Positions 54,439 to 61,822 of a stretch of DNA of 64,000 nt are shown one piece after another. The position numbers and the translations under genes are program-made. A model generated the notes under the pieces. That model had not been told where the DNA came from and did not search any database. It saw only the letters and a list, made by a program, of their open reading frames with translations. How positions within the stretch are numbered: position 1 is the stretch's first letter; the number at the start of each line of letters is the position of its first letter. The DNA comes from an uncultured Maribacter sp. (GTDB taxonomy: Bacteria; Bacteroidota; Bacteroidia; Flavobacteriales; Flavobacteriaceae), in assembly GCF_947500985.1 (NCBI RefSeq), contig NZ_CANMTX010000001.1, forward strand, positions 711,384 to 775,383, read 5' to 3'.

Positions 54439-55716
54439 TTACAAATCATGGACTTGCTTTTCCATACCAGGACCTAATTCATAAATGGTCCCAATTAATT
54501 CTCCTTTTAATTCTTTAACTCTTTCATCTTTTCCATTCGCTTTATATACTTCAGCAGCTTGGAACAATAATGCAGGTTCAAATGTTTTGCCATATACGTA
54601 GGTGTTCATAATTTCCATTGCTTTCTCTTTGTCTCCGTTCTTTAGAAGACTATACCCCAACCAGCTATAAGATTCTGGCGTTGGTCTATTGTCTACTTCT
54701 CTCTGTGCCAAAATCAAAGCACTATCATACTGTTTTGTTTCGCCTATATACAAGCCTAAGTTATATGCATTGTACATATCACCATATGCTGTATTTTTTA
54801 CTCTCGTGAAGTACTCATCTAAGTTTTTGGTTCTTACCAAATCATCGCCTATATAATCTGCTATTTCAGCTTTTAACAAGAAATAATCTGGAGCATTATA
54901 TGTTTTGGTCACGGAATCTAGAATTCGGATTGCTTCAGCAGCATTTTTATCGTTTGAAAATACAATCCATGCAATTCCCTTTTTAGCATATGCATTATTA
55001 TTATCTATCTCTAATGCCTTTATATATTGCTGGTATGAATCTTCTATTCTACCTGCATGACCATAGTAATCACCCAAATTGGTATAGCTCCACAGCATTA
55101 AGTCTTTATTCTTTGCCAACTCGGCTTTAGTTCTAGCCTTCTCCATAAAACTTATGGTGGTGTTTAAATCGCCTTTATAATCGTTCCATTTTGCCAAACG
55201 GATCATATAACCGAAATCTGACATGTTCTTAAGGCTATCTAAATAGCTTTCTGCCAGTTGGTAATTACCTAATTCCATATGCACATCAAAGTACAAGCTT
55301 TGTGTTTCACTTTTATCACCGCCAATTGCAGCTGCAGAATCTGCCAATTTCAATGCTTCTTTAAAGCGATGTTGAGAGATATAATTTCTGGCTAAAGACC
55401 TGTAAAATCCAGGCTTTCCAATATTTGCTATTTCAACAGCTTTCTTTAAACTCTTTTCTGCCTTCTTTAAAAACTCAATATCTCCGGTTTGTTTAAAGTA
55501 TCTATTGTACTCCCCGCCTACTACACCAAAACTGGTAAGCTGCATACTATCTGGTCTTATTTTAGAATTCCAGAGATCAAAATATTTTGATGTTGTTTTA
55601 ATCTCGTTGGAGACTAAAAATTTGTTGTAATCTTTTTTATGTGCAATTGCGTCCTGATTTTTGGTGCCACATGATGATACCAGTATCACTACTATTAACA
55701 GCTTCAATAATTTCAT
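54439..55716 (-). CDS. Tetratricopeptide-repeat lipoprotein
   Basis: 425 aa with a lipoprotein signal (VILVSSCGTKN). TPR-like units are readable at about residues 90-125, 125-160, 205-245 (YTNLGDYYGHAGRIEDSYQQ), 245-280 and 345-385 (YSWLGYSLLKNGDKEKAM). TPRs bind partner proteins. It is located downstream of the two DUF4331-type genes on the same strand, separated by a strong hairpin, so it could belong to that locus. Confidence 0.85.
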   Translation of the reverse strand: MKLLKLLIVVILVSSCGTKNQDAIAHKKDYNKFLVSNEIKTTSKYFDLWNSKIRPDSMQLTSFGVVGGEYNRYFKQTGDIEFLKKAEKSLKKAVEIANIGKPGFYRSLARNYISQHRFKEALKLADSAAAIGGDKSETQSLYFDVHMELGNYQLAESYLDSLKNMSDFGYMIRLAKWNDYKGDLNTTISFMEKARTKAELAKNKDLMLWSYTNLGDYYGHAGRIEDSYQQYIKALEIDNNNAYAKKGIAWIVFSNDKNAAEAIRILDSVTKTYNAPDYFLLKAEIADYIGDDLVRTKNLDEYFTRVKNTAYGDMYNAYNLGLYIGETKQYDSALILAQREVDNRPTPESYSWLGYSLLKNGDKEKAMEIMNTYVYGKTFEPALLFQAAEVYKANGKDERVKELKGELIGTIYELGPGMEKQVHDL

Positions 55717-55746
55717 AAGGTTGTTTTTTTGTGGATCGTTTAAAAT

Positions 55747-55770
55747 AAGGGGAGTTTTTCAACTCCCCTT
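55747..55770 (-). terminator. Hairpin after the DUF4331 pair
   Basis: AAGGGGAGTT and AACTCCCCTT form a perfect 10-bp stem with a 4-nt loop; ATTTTA follows on the minus strand. It lies between the lipoprotein gene at 55848 and the TPR gene and probably ends or attenuates transcription. Confidence 0.75.
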
Positions 55771-55847
55771 CCCCTTCTCTTTCATAAACAATTTAGGGTT
55801 GTGCCTGTCTTATCTATCCTATCAATAGATAAGGTGAAAGCAACTTC

Positions 55848-56606
55848 TTATTCTGGTGCTCCCAAGTATGGGAACGTAGTACCAACAGTAGCGGTTTGCC
55901 CAACGCCATCTGAGGTTAATCTTGGTAAATCTGCAACACCATCACCATCGGTATCTTGACCGCTAAATCTAATACCATCAGCACCACCAAATAATAATAT
56001 CAATGAAACATCGATAACATCGTCTTGAGGAGTTCTTCCTGTAAGACCAATTACTGCTGGGTCATTTAAAACATTACCATCCATATCAACATCTTCTCCA
56101 GGTAAAAAATATGTAGTCGGTAAGTTTGGAGCTACTTCTAAAACATCGGCAGCTAAATAACCTGTTAATGTTGGTGCATCTAAACCTAAAATGTTGTTCT
56201 CATAATTTACGGCAGCTGGATCAGCTCCTAATATATTTGCATATACATCATGATATGCTTCTAACCTTGCTTCAAAATCTGCTTGAAAAGTAGCTGCCAT
56301 TTCTGAAGGAATAGACACGTTATGAGCATCTTTAATAGTACCATCTGCACTTAATACGGTGTTGATACCCGGTCTACCCATAAAATCAACTTGTGCATAA
56401 GTTCCTGTGAAATCTGGCGCCATTGCCTCTTCACATGGTGTACAAGAGCCACCACAATCTACTCCGGTTTCATCTCCGTTCATAATACCATCGTCACATG
56501 TTTCTGTAACAACTATTGGTGTATTGTCATCATCATCACTACAGGAAACCAAGGCTACCACTGCTAAAAGAGACAAAAACGTATATTTTATATTTTTATA
56601 TTTCAT
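55848..56606 (-). CDS. Lipoprotein resembling the C-terminal half of DUF4331
   Basis: 252 aa with a lipoprotein signal (VVALVSCSDDDDN) and a Cys-rich linker (CDDGIMNGDETGVDCGGSC) common in flavobacterial surface proteins. The rest (YAQVDFMGRPGINTVL, PSEMAATFQADFEARL, DVIDVSLILLFGG, LPRLTSDGV) resembles the later half of DUF4331 proteins, where a MGRPxxNT motif is typical. The preceding gene has the opening half. The function of DUF4331 is unknown. Confidence 0.72.
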   Translation of the reverse strand: MKYKNIKYTFLSLLAVVALVSCSDDDDNTPIVVTETCDDGIMNGDETGVDCGGSCTPCEEAMAPDFTGTYAQVDFMGRPGINTVLSADGTIKDAHNVSIPSEMAATFQADFEARLEAYHDVYANILGADPAAVNYENNILGLDAPTLTGYLAADVLEVAPNLPTTYFLPGEDVDMDGNVLNDPAVIGLTGRTPQDDVIDVSLILLFGGADGIRFSGQDTDGDGVADLPRLTSDGVGQTATVGTTFPYLGAPE

Positions 56607-56630
56607 CGTTATATTTTTATAAGGTTATAA

Positions 56631-57341
56631 TTATTGTTTAACGTTTGTTGTTACCCAAGTTTTGTATACTTCTAAACCAAGTGCATTCTGACCTGTTGTA
56701 CTACCTAAAAGACTATTAGGCAACTCTACTACTATAGACATTGTATTTGCACCATCGAAAGTATCAACAGCGGTATCATCATCGTCGTCCGTAGAATTTG
56801 GATCACCAGCTGGTTTAAAACCTAAAGGGGCCGTACCGCCAATAACTTCATTGAATTGAAAGAAATCAAAGAAAAAAGCATCTTGTCTTGGACCTGCAAA
56901 TAAAGAAACTCCGTTTGCCGTAGTTTCTACAATAGCAGTTTCAGCAGAAATGTCTACCGATCCTAATGGAGCGTCTACCATTATAGCACCATTTAATCCT
57001 GTTTCGCTTGGTGCAACTGGACCAAAGAAATACATTTTACCATCTCTAGGTATTGCCTGTATTACTAAATCTTCTACCAAATCATTATTGGTATCAATAT
57101 TAATTTCTAATAATACATTTTCATCGAATGTACCATAAGCCAGATCTGGTAATACATTAGATTGAAGGTCTACTGCGAATACAGTATTGTCTGAACCTTC
57201 TGTAGGTTCAAAAGCATAAAAATCGGCAATGTCTGCCGAGGTTCCCATAGCACCTGGTGCATCAATATGATCTGCTGCCACTAAAAGAACTCCTACTAAG
57301 GCTAATGCCCCAAGTCCCATAAATAATTTTGATTTTTTCAT
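56631..57341 (-). CDS. DUF4331-type exported protein, N-terminal half
   Basis: 236 aa with a signal peptide (LGALALVGVLLVAA) directly followed by the DUF4331 opening DHIDAPGAMGTSADIADFYA. A beta-rich body follows (VFAVDLQSNVLPDLAYG, YFFGPVAPSETGL), then an Asp-rich patch (PNSTDDDDDTAVDTFDG) and SIVVELPNSLLG. It is 24 nt upstream of the lipoprotein that carries the rest of the DUF4331 pattern, so the two gene products probably form one unit. Confidence 0.8.
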   Translation of the reverse strand: MKKSKLFMGLGALALVGVLLVAADHIDAPGAMGTSADIADFYAFEPTEGSDNTVFAVDLQSNVLPDLAYGTFDENVLLEINIDTNNDLVEDLVIQAIPRDGKMYFFGPVAPSETGLNGAIMVDAPLGSVDISAETAIVETTANGVSLFAGPRQDAFFFDFFQFNEVIGGTAPLGFKPAGDPNSTDDDDDTAVDTFDGANTMSIVVELPNSLLGSTTGQNALGLEVYKTWVTTNVKQ

Positions 57342-57405
57342 TATCTCTTTTTTTTAGATTAGAATCACCCCTACTTACGCAGCAAAAAAGAGAAGGTTCA
57401 TTTTT

Positions 57406-57436
57406 CCTTAAAAAAAATTAAATTTTATTTTTAAGG
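57406..57436. repeat. AT-rich inverted repeat upstream of the DUF4331 gene
   Basis: CCTTAAAAA and TTTTTAAGG are inverted around 13 nt. It lies 65-95 nt upstream of the DUF4331 start and may be an operator or a chance AT-rich fold. Confidence 0.35.
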
Positions 57437-57516
57437 ATAAAATGGGAACTATCAATAAAAACAGTATTACAGACCAGAAGCAACTATTTATAAATTAGTA
57501 TGAAGTAATAATTAGC

Positions 57517-57524
57517 TAACTTTG
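57517..57524 (+). promoter_or_regulatory. Probable -7 box for the LETM1-like gene
   Basis: TAACTTTG matches TAnnTTTG fully and is 20 nt before the ATG, a usual distance. The -33 box is poor. Confidence 0.42.
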
Positions 57525-57544
57525 CAGTCTTAAATAATTAAGAT

Positions 57545-58750
57545 ATGAACCCGTCTTCCTCTGGTTGGATCGAGAAATATGGTTCGGTTGTTCAAAAACA
57601 CCAAGACGCTTTCCCCACCTTTGAAGCTTTGTATGATACGCTTAAAAAAAGCGGGTTCGTATATGGGCTAAATTCTAGTATACCAGAGTTCATTGAATTG
57701 GAGCATACTTTATCTGAAGATGAAAAGGCGAAAATAAATTTACTACACGCACTGTTCTTTACCTATAGAATTAAGGGTGGTAATGACTATAGTACTTTTA
57801 TAGAAGAGGTATTTAAGTTTTATGAAATACTGAATATTAGCCGTGCAGGTTTTTTTGATAAATGGTTTACTGGAAGTAAAACATCTGCCAAGCTTGAAAA
57901 ACTAATGACTTCAAGAATTTATATTGAAGACAATATTATCAGTAAAACTTTTAATAGCCTTATTACCAACTCCCTCCTATTTATAGATGTTTTGCTTTTT
58001 AAGCATTATTTAAATAAACATTCTGCTTTAATAGAAAAGGCAGCAGAAATCGAATATTTAGCTATAAATATTACCTATGACGCTCTTAGCTCAAAAGAAA
58101 TTGATAGAAACGACAATAAACTTTCTCAGTTATTGGCTTCTTCGTTAACCTATATTAATTGTGCCGAGAGCAGTTTTGATGGTTCTTATCGAGAACGACT
58201 TTTATTAAATAAAGAGAATTGGGAGAATCGCTATCTGTTAGATATGGCTTGCCTTACGGTTTGGGAAGATCACTCTTTAGATTACACGGAATCTGATTTT
58301 ATTTTCGGAATAGGAAAAGACTTAGGATTCGATAGAACTGTTATCTCAACTTCAATTACCGATGTTACCGAGTTCTTTAAACTCAATTTTGATGTTATAC
58401 CCTATTTAAAGGAGAAGAACCTAGCACAACAGTTTTACGACAGTATGGGTAAAATTGTAAAGAAGCTGATTCTACGCAATAGTAAACGCCTGCTTAAAGA
58501 GCTTTCCCAAAGTGCAGAGCTAGTAGGTCTGTTATCAAAATCTACGGTCAGGGATTTAAGTAATGAAGAAAAGAAAAAAGTACAGAATCAACTTTTAGAT
58601 ATTTTTAAAAGTATTCCGTCTTTAGCTATATTCATATTACCTGGCGGAGCTATTTTACTTCCAATATTTATTAAATTGATACCCAAGCTATTACCATCGG
58701 CATTTGATGAAAACAGAATTGATGAGGAAGAAGACCTGTATCGTAAATAG
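57545..58750 (+). CDS. LETM1-related (biofilm-associated) protein
   Basis: 401 aa, largely helical. The C-terminal region (LSNEEKKKVQNQLLDIFK, then SLAIFILPGGAILLPIFIK, then LLPSAFDENR) matches the LETM1 ring: one membrane segment with the PGG motif. A flavobacterial group of this kind is named LETM1-related biofilm-associated protein. The mitochondrial relatives affect cation exchange, which cannot be assumed here. The gene converges on the LytTR regulator gene with 24 nt between the stops. Confidence 0.82.
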   Translation: MNPSSSGWIEKYGSVVQKHQDAFPTFEALYDTLKKSGFVYGLNSSIPEFIELEHTLSEDEKAKINLLHALFFTYRIKGGNDYSTFIEEVFKFYEILNISRAGFFDKWFTGSKTSAKLEKLMTSRIYIEDNIISKTFNSLITNSLLFIDVLLFKHYLNKHSALIEKAAEIEYLAINITYDALSSKEIDRNDNKLSQLLASSLTYINCAESSFDGSYRERLLLNKENWENRYLLDMACLTVWEDHSLDYTESDFIFGIGKDLGFDRTVISTSITDVTEFFKLNFDVIPYLKEKNLAQQFYDSMGKIVKKLILRNSKRLLKELSQSAELVGLLSKSTVRDLSNEEKKKVQNQLLDIFKSIPSLAIFILPGGAILLPIFIKLIPKLLPSAFDENRIDEEEDLYRK

Positions 58751-58774
58751 CTTATTATCAGACTAATAATTATT

Positions 58775-59539
58775 CTACTCTAACCAAAGCTTAAAGTCTT
58801 TCACCTTTTCTCTACTCACTATAATTTCGTGATCAGGATTGTTCTTTAGCTTGATCTGTAATCTAGAATTGGTGTATGAAACAATGTCTTTTATGTGATC
58901 TATATTTACAAAGAATTTTCTACTTACCCTAAAAAATACCTGTGGTTTAAGTTCTTCTTCTAGCTGTTCTAAAGTAGTATCTAACAAATAATTGCGACCA
59001 TCTTTCGTAGCCGCATAAGTACCTTTGTTTTCACTGTAAAAACATTCTACATCTTCTGCGTTTATGATTTTCAAATGCTGACCGACCTTGGCGGTAAAAC
59101 GTTTTTTATATTCTCGCTCAAGCGGATTAACCAATAGCTTTTTAATATCTTCAAAATCTAAAGCAATTTTACTTGGCTCATTGGCAGATTTAAACAGCTT
59201 TCTATATTTTGCAACTGCCTGCTCTAAATCTTCATCGTCTATAGGTTTTAATATATAATCGATACTATTCAATTTAAATGCTTTAAGGGCGTACTCATCA
59301 AAAGCAGTAGTGAATATAATGGCGCTGTGTACTTCTATAACATCGAAAATCTCGAATGAGAGTCCGTCAGAAAGTTGAATGTCCAAGAAGATTAAATCTG
59401 GGTGTTCGTTGTTCTGAAACCAATCTATAGCCTCTTCCACAGAATGTAGCATTGTAGAAACAGTTAAGTCTAAACTTTCTAACATTCTACCTAACCTGCG
59501 TGCTGCCGGTTTTTCATCTTCAATTATAATGGTCTTCAT
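58775..59539 (-). CDS. LytTR family response regulator
   Basis: 254 aa. The receiver domain (1-120) has the acidic pair in IIIEDEK, phospho-acceptor D53 in PDLIFLDIQ and the signature Lys in YILKPIDD. The C-terminal LytTR DNA-binding domain starts near residue 150 (KKRFTAKVGQHLKII, FFRVSRKFFVNIDHIK, IIVSREKVKDFK). LytTR proteins bind pairs of 9-bp direct repeats with 12-13 bp spacing. It is the last gene of the 2TM/LytS unit and the natural partner of the kinase at 61823. Confidence 0.95.
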   Translation of the reverse strand: MKTIIIEDEKPAARRLGRMLESLDLTVSTMLHSVEEAIDWFQNNEHPDLIFLDIQLSDGLSFEIFDVIEVHSAIIFTTAFDEYALKAFKLNSIDYILKPIDDEDLEQAVAKYRKLFKSANEPSKIALDFEDIKKLLVNPLEREYKKRFTAKVGQHLKIINAEDVECFYSENKGTYAATKDGRNYLLDTTLEQLEEELKPQVFFRVSRKFFVNIDHIKDIVSYTNSRLQIKLKNNPDHEIIVSREKVKDFKLWLE

Positions 59540-59573
59540 GGTCTGGTTTTATGGTTTAATAGAATTGTATGCT

Positions 59574-59939
59574 TTAATCGTTATATGAATTTATGTGCTT
59601 TTGAATTTCACGTTCTTCCCATCTCTTCATGTACCCTGAGATATTGCTAAAAACAATAATTCCATGAATTGCCAATATAATCCCCCAAACAATGGTGGTA
59701 CCGTAGACATTCCAGTTTATCCAATCTAAAAACTCAGGATTACCGAATGCGTCTTTACTTACCAAAATGAAAACGAACTTATGCCTTAAGAAGTACAAAA
59801 TGATATTTATTATTAGAAAAACCAATACGTGATTATAGAAGCGCTTTATACTCGCCACTTTTTCTTTTGCTCTTTCATACTTAGAAAACCTACTGTCCTC
59901 TCCATTAAAAAGATGATCGTTTGCTCGTTCAGTTTCCAT
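59574..59939 (-). CDS. 2TM family membrane protein E
   Basis: 121 aa from the ATG at 59939; an ATG at 59963 would overlap the upstream gene by 23 nt. It keeps the family plan: basic amphipathic start (YERAKEKVASIKRFYNHVL), two hydrophobic helices and the end RWEEREIQKHI. It is the most divergent of the set: the NP motif before WEER is absent. It is separated from gene D by one base and from the LytTR gene by 34 nt. Confidence 0.85.
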   Translation of the reverse strand: METERANDHLFNGEDSRFSKYERAKEKVASIKRFYNHVLVFLIINIILYFLRHKFVFILVSKDAFGNPEFLDWINWNVYGTTIVWGIILAIHGIIVFSNISGYMKRWEEREIQKHINSYND

Positions 59940-59940
59940 A

Positions 59941-60279
59941 CTATCTAAATTTTTCAAATTCACGTTTATCTTCCTCCATATATTTGCTTATTTGGCGAGC
60001 TTCCCAGTCTTTACCTAAAAACGGATTGTAATCAAAGACTTTGACTGCGTGAAAAAGCAAGCCCATTCCCCAGAAAAAGGGCGTTATAAATGTGCCAAAA
60101 TTCACCAATGCATCATATAAAGATTCCCCTTCATATATTCTTATCATCACATTTGTTACAACTATAATAATGTTTGCCAAAATGTATAAGGAAAAATGCA
60201 AATAAAAACCCTTTAAATCTTTAACCTTCTTTTCTGCATTTGCTAATGCATCTGACTCATCTACGATTGATGTTTCCAT
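59941..60279 (-). CDS. 2TM family membrane protein D
   Basis: 112 aa from the ATG at 60279, which begins one base after the stop of gene C. Layout: AEKKVKDLKGFYLHFSLYI, helix 1, a loop (GESLYDALVNFGTF), helix 2 and the motif YNPFLGKDWEARQISKYM. It is closely related to gene C, including the loop between the helices, so C and D arose by tandem duplication. Confidence 0.88.
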   Translation of the reverse strand: METSIVDESDALANAEKKVKDLKGFYLHFSLYILANIIIVVTNVMIRIYEGESLYDALVNFGTFITPFFWGMGLLFHAVKVFDYNPFLGKDWEARQISKYMEEDKREFEKFR

Positions 60280-60280
60280 A

Positions 60281-60619
60281 TTATCTAAATTTTTCAGCAT
60301 CTCTTTCGTCTTGTTCTACATATTTACTGATCTGGCGCTGTTCCCAATCTTTACTAAAGAAAGGATTATAACCAAATACTTTGGCGGCATGAAATGCCAA
60401 ACCTATTCCCCAGAAAAATGGAGTAGAAAAAGTGCCGATGTTAAATAAAGCCTCTGAAAATGAAGCCCCACCAGACATTATTCCCATTATCGTAATAGTC
60501 ATAAGAAATAAATTTACGAGTACGTAAACAAGTAAGTGAATATAAAACCCCTTTATATCTTTGACCTTCTTTTGGGCTCTTAATAATTTATCTGATTGTT
60601 CAAATTCGTTTAGCTCCAT
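60281..60619 (-). CDS. 2TM family membrane protein C
   Basis: 112 aa; the ATG lies inside the end of gene B (10-nt overlap), so translation is coupled. Layout: AQKKVKDIKGFYIHLLVYV, helix 1, a loop (GGASFSEALFNIGTF), helix 2 and YNPFFSKDWEQRQISKYV. It shares its long inter-helix loop only with gene D. Confidence 0.88.
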   Translation of the reverse strand: MELNEFEQSDKLLRAQKKVKDIKGFYIHLLVYVLVNLFLMTITIMGIMSGGASFSEALFNIGTFSTPFFWGIGLAFHAAKVFGYNPFFSKDWEQRQISKYVEQDERDAEKFR

Positions 60620-60900
60620 CTTCTTGTATTTTCTTCTTGTTGTAAAAACTCTTGTAACTTTCTTTCTTCCCAGTCTCTGCCCGTAAACGGATTCAAGTTA
60701 AAGATTTTATTTGCTTTAAAAAATAAGCTAATACTTAAACCGAATACTACCCAAAGAAACCAAGCATTCCTCCATTCATTAAAATAATAATTGATTGTCG
60801 CTACAATTATAATGGTTACAATAGCCGACGCTACTTTTCTATAAAATTTTCTAATTTCTTCAACTCTTGCTTTTGCTCTTGTATATTTTGTGTTTTCCAT
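60610..60900 (-). CDS. 2TM family membrane protein B
   Basis: 96 aa: YTRAKARVEEIRKFYRKVAS, two helices around NYYFNEWRNAW, then LNPFTGRDWEERKLQEFL. It has the short inter-helix loop like gene A and the kinase tail. The gene begins 18 nt after gene A and overlaps gene C by 10 nt. Confidence 0.88.
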   Translation of the reverse strand: MENTKYTRAKARVEEIRKFYRKVASAIVTIIIVATINYYFNEWRNAWFLWVVFGLSISLFFKANKIFNLNPFTGRDWEERKLQEFLQQEENTRRWS

Positions 60901-60918
60901 GATCTTTAGTCTTTTAGG

Positions 60919-61203
60919 TTATGATTCTTGCATGAATTCTTTGATCTTTCTTTCTTCCCAATTCTTACCGAATAATGGGTTATTTCCAAAGGCATAAAGC
61001 CCGTTCATTAATAGACCGAATCCCCAACCAAGTGCCGGAAAAATGAACCAAAGAAAACTTGTTGTATTATAATTGATATATGCCAAAAATGGTATGACGA
61101 TACAGTAGGCCAATAAATTACCGTAAAAACCTTTTATAGCTTGTACTTTTTCTTTTGCCTTTTCATACTTATAATTTCTGTCGGTTGTGAAGTTTGATTC
61201 CAT
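60919..61203 (-). CDS. 2TM family membrane protein A
   Basis: 94 aa: YEKAKEKVQAIKGFYGNLL, helix 1, NYNTTSFLW, helix 2, NNPLFGKNWEERKIKEFM. Over about 82 residues it is about three quarters identical to the C-terminal tail of the histidine kinase at 61823, much closer than to genes B-E. It is the first of the five tandem 2TM genes and has its own 144-nt upstream region with LytTR-like repeats. Confidence 0.9.
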   Translation of the reverse strand: MESNFTTDRNYKYEKAKEKVQAIKGFYGNLLAYCIVIPFLAYINYNTTSFLWFIFPALGWGFGLLMNGLYAFGNNPLFGKNWEERKIKEFMQES

Positions 61204-61231
61204 CTTTTTAAAGTTTTAGGTGATTACTGTA

Positions 61232-61245
61232 TTATTTCTATACTT
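61232..61245 (-). promoter_or_regulatory. Shared 14-bp sequence upstream of 2TM gene A
   Basis: On the minus strand AAGTATAGAAATAA, 28 nt before the ATG. The same 14 bases occur upstream of the kinase gene at 63212-63225. It probably marks the promoter core or another bound site. Confidence 0.5.
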
Positions 61246-61286
61246 CAAATTTCGGCAGATCATACCGGTTTTGAAAAAATGAAATA

Positions 61287-61316
61287 CCCAGTTGTAATTT
61301 TTTACGACTGAATTGT
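61287..61316 (-). promoter_or_regulatory. Putative LytTR operator upstream of the 2TM genes
   Basis: Minus strand: ACAATTCAG, 12 nt, ACAACTGGG. The two 9-bp units share six bases and have the 9-12-9 geometry known for AgrA/AlgR-type LytTR regulators; the first unit matches the AgrA half-site ACAGTTAAG at seven of nine bases. It is 83 nt before the first 2TM gene. Confidence 0.5.
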
Positions 61317-61347
61317 AGAAAGCATGTTCTTAGACTATTTAAAGACC

Positions 61348-61800
61348 TTAAAATCCGTAGTTTTTCTTTGCGTTGGCAATCTGTTCCTCTTCTGTAGTTT
61401 CGGGAAACAGTACGTATTTAGGAGCAATTATTGGCTTAGCACTGGTAACACTAATCTTGGTTATTGAACTAAAAGGGAATTTGCCTTCGGTTAGCATCAA
61501 CAACACATTTTCCATCTTTTCATAGTCTATTGCAGCTGCTGTTATAATTTTAGCCTCCCCTTTAAGTTGAAAGCCTTTTTGCTTTAAAATGTCTATAAAG
61601 CTGATACAGACATTTTTATTCGCTCTAACATTTTTAACCGTTTGTGGCGACGCTATATTTGCTACTATAATCATATCATCTCCAAAACAACTGAATATTT
61701 CTTTGGGAGACACATTGGGTATGTTATCGGCAGAAGATGTTGCCAACCAGCATAATACACTATCGCATATTGCTGCTTTTATCTCTTTTGTTAGCTTCAA
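61348..61800 (-). CDS. Pyridoxamine 5'-phosphate oxidase-like (split barrel) protein
   Basis: 150 aa: VLCWLATSSADNIPNVSPKE at the N terminus, VKNVRANKNVCISFIDIL and FQLKGEAKII in the barrel, matching FMN-binding split-barrel proteins. It lies between the kinase (22 nt upstream) and the 2TM genes (144 nt downstream) on the same strand, so it is likely transcribed with the kinase. A flavin protein in this place could feed redox information, but that is a guess. It is the third PNPOx-like gene in the window. Confidence 0.82.
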   Translation of the reverse strand: MKLTKEIKAAICDSVLCWLATSSADNIPNVSPKEIFSCFGDDMIIVANIASPQTVKNVRANKNVCISFIDILKQKGFQLKGEAKIITAAAIDYEKMENVLLMLTEGKFPFSSITKISVTSAKPIIAPKYVLFPETTEEEQIANAKKNYGF

Positions 61801-61822
61801 AGTGTTTCTTTTTAAAATTTAA

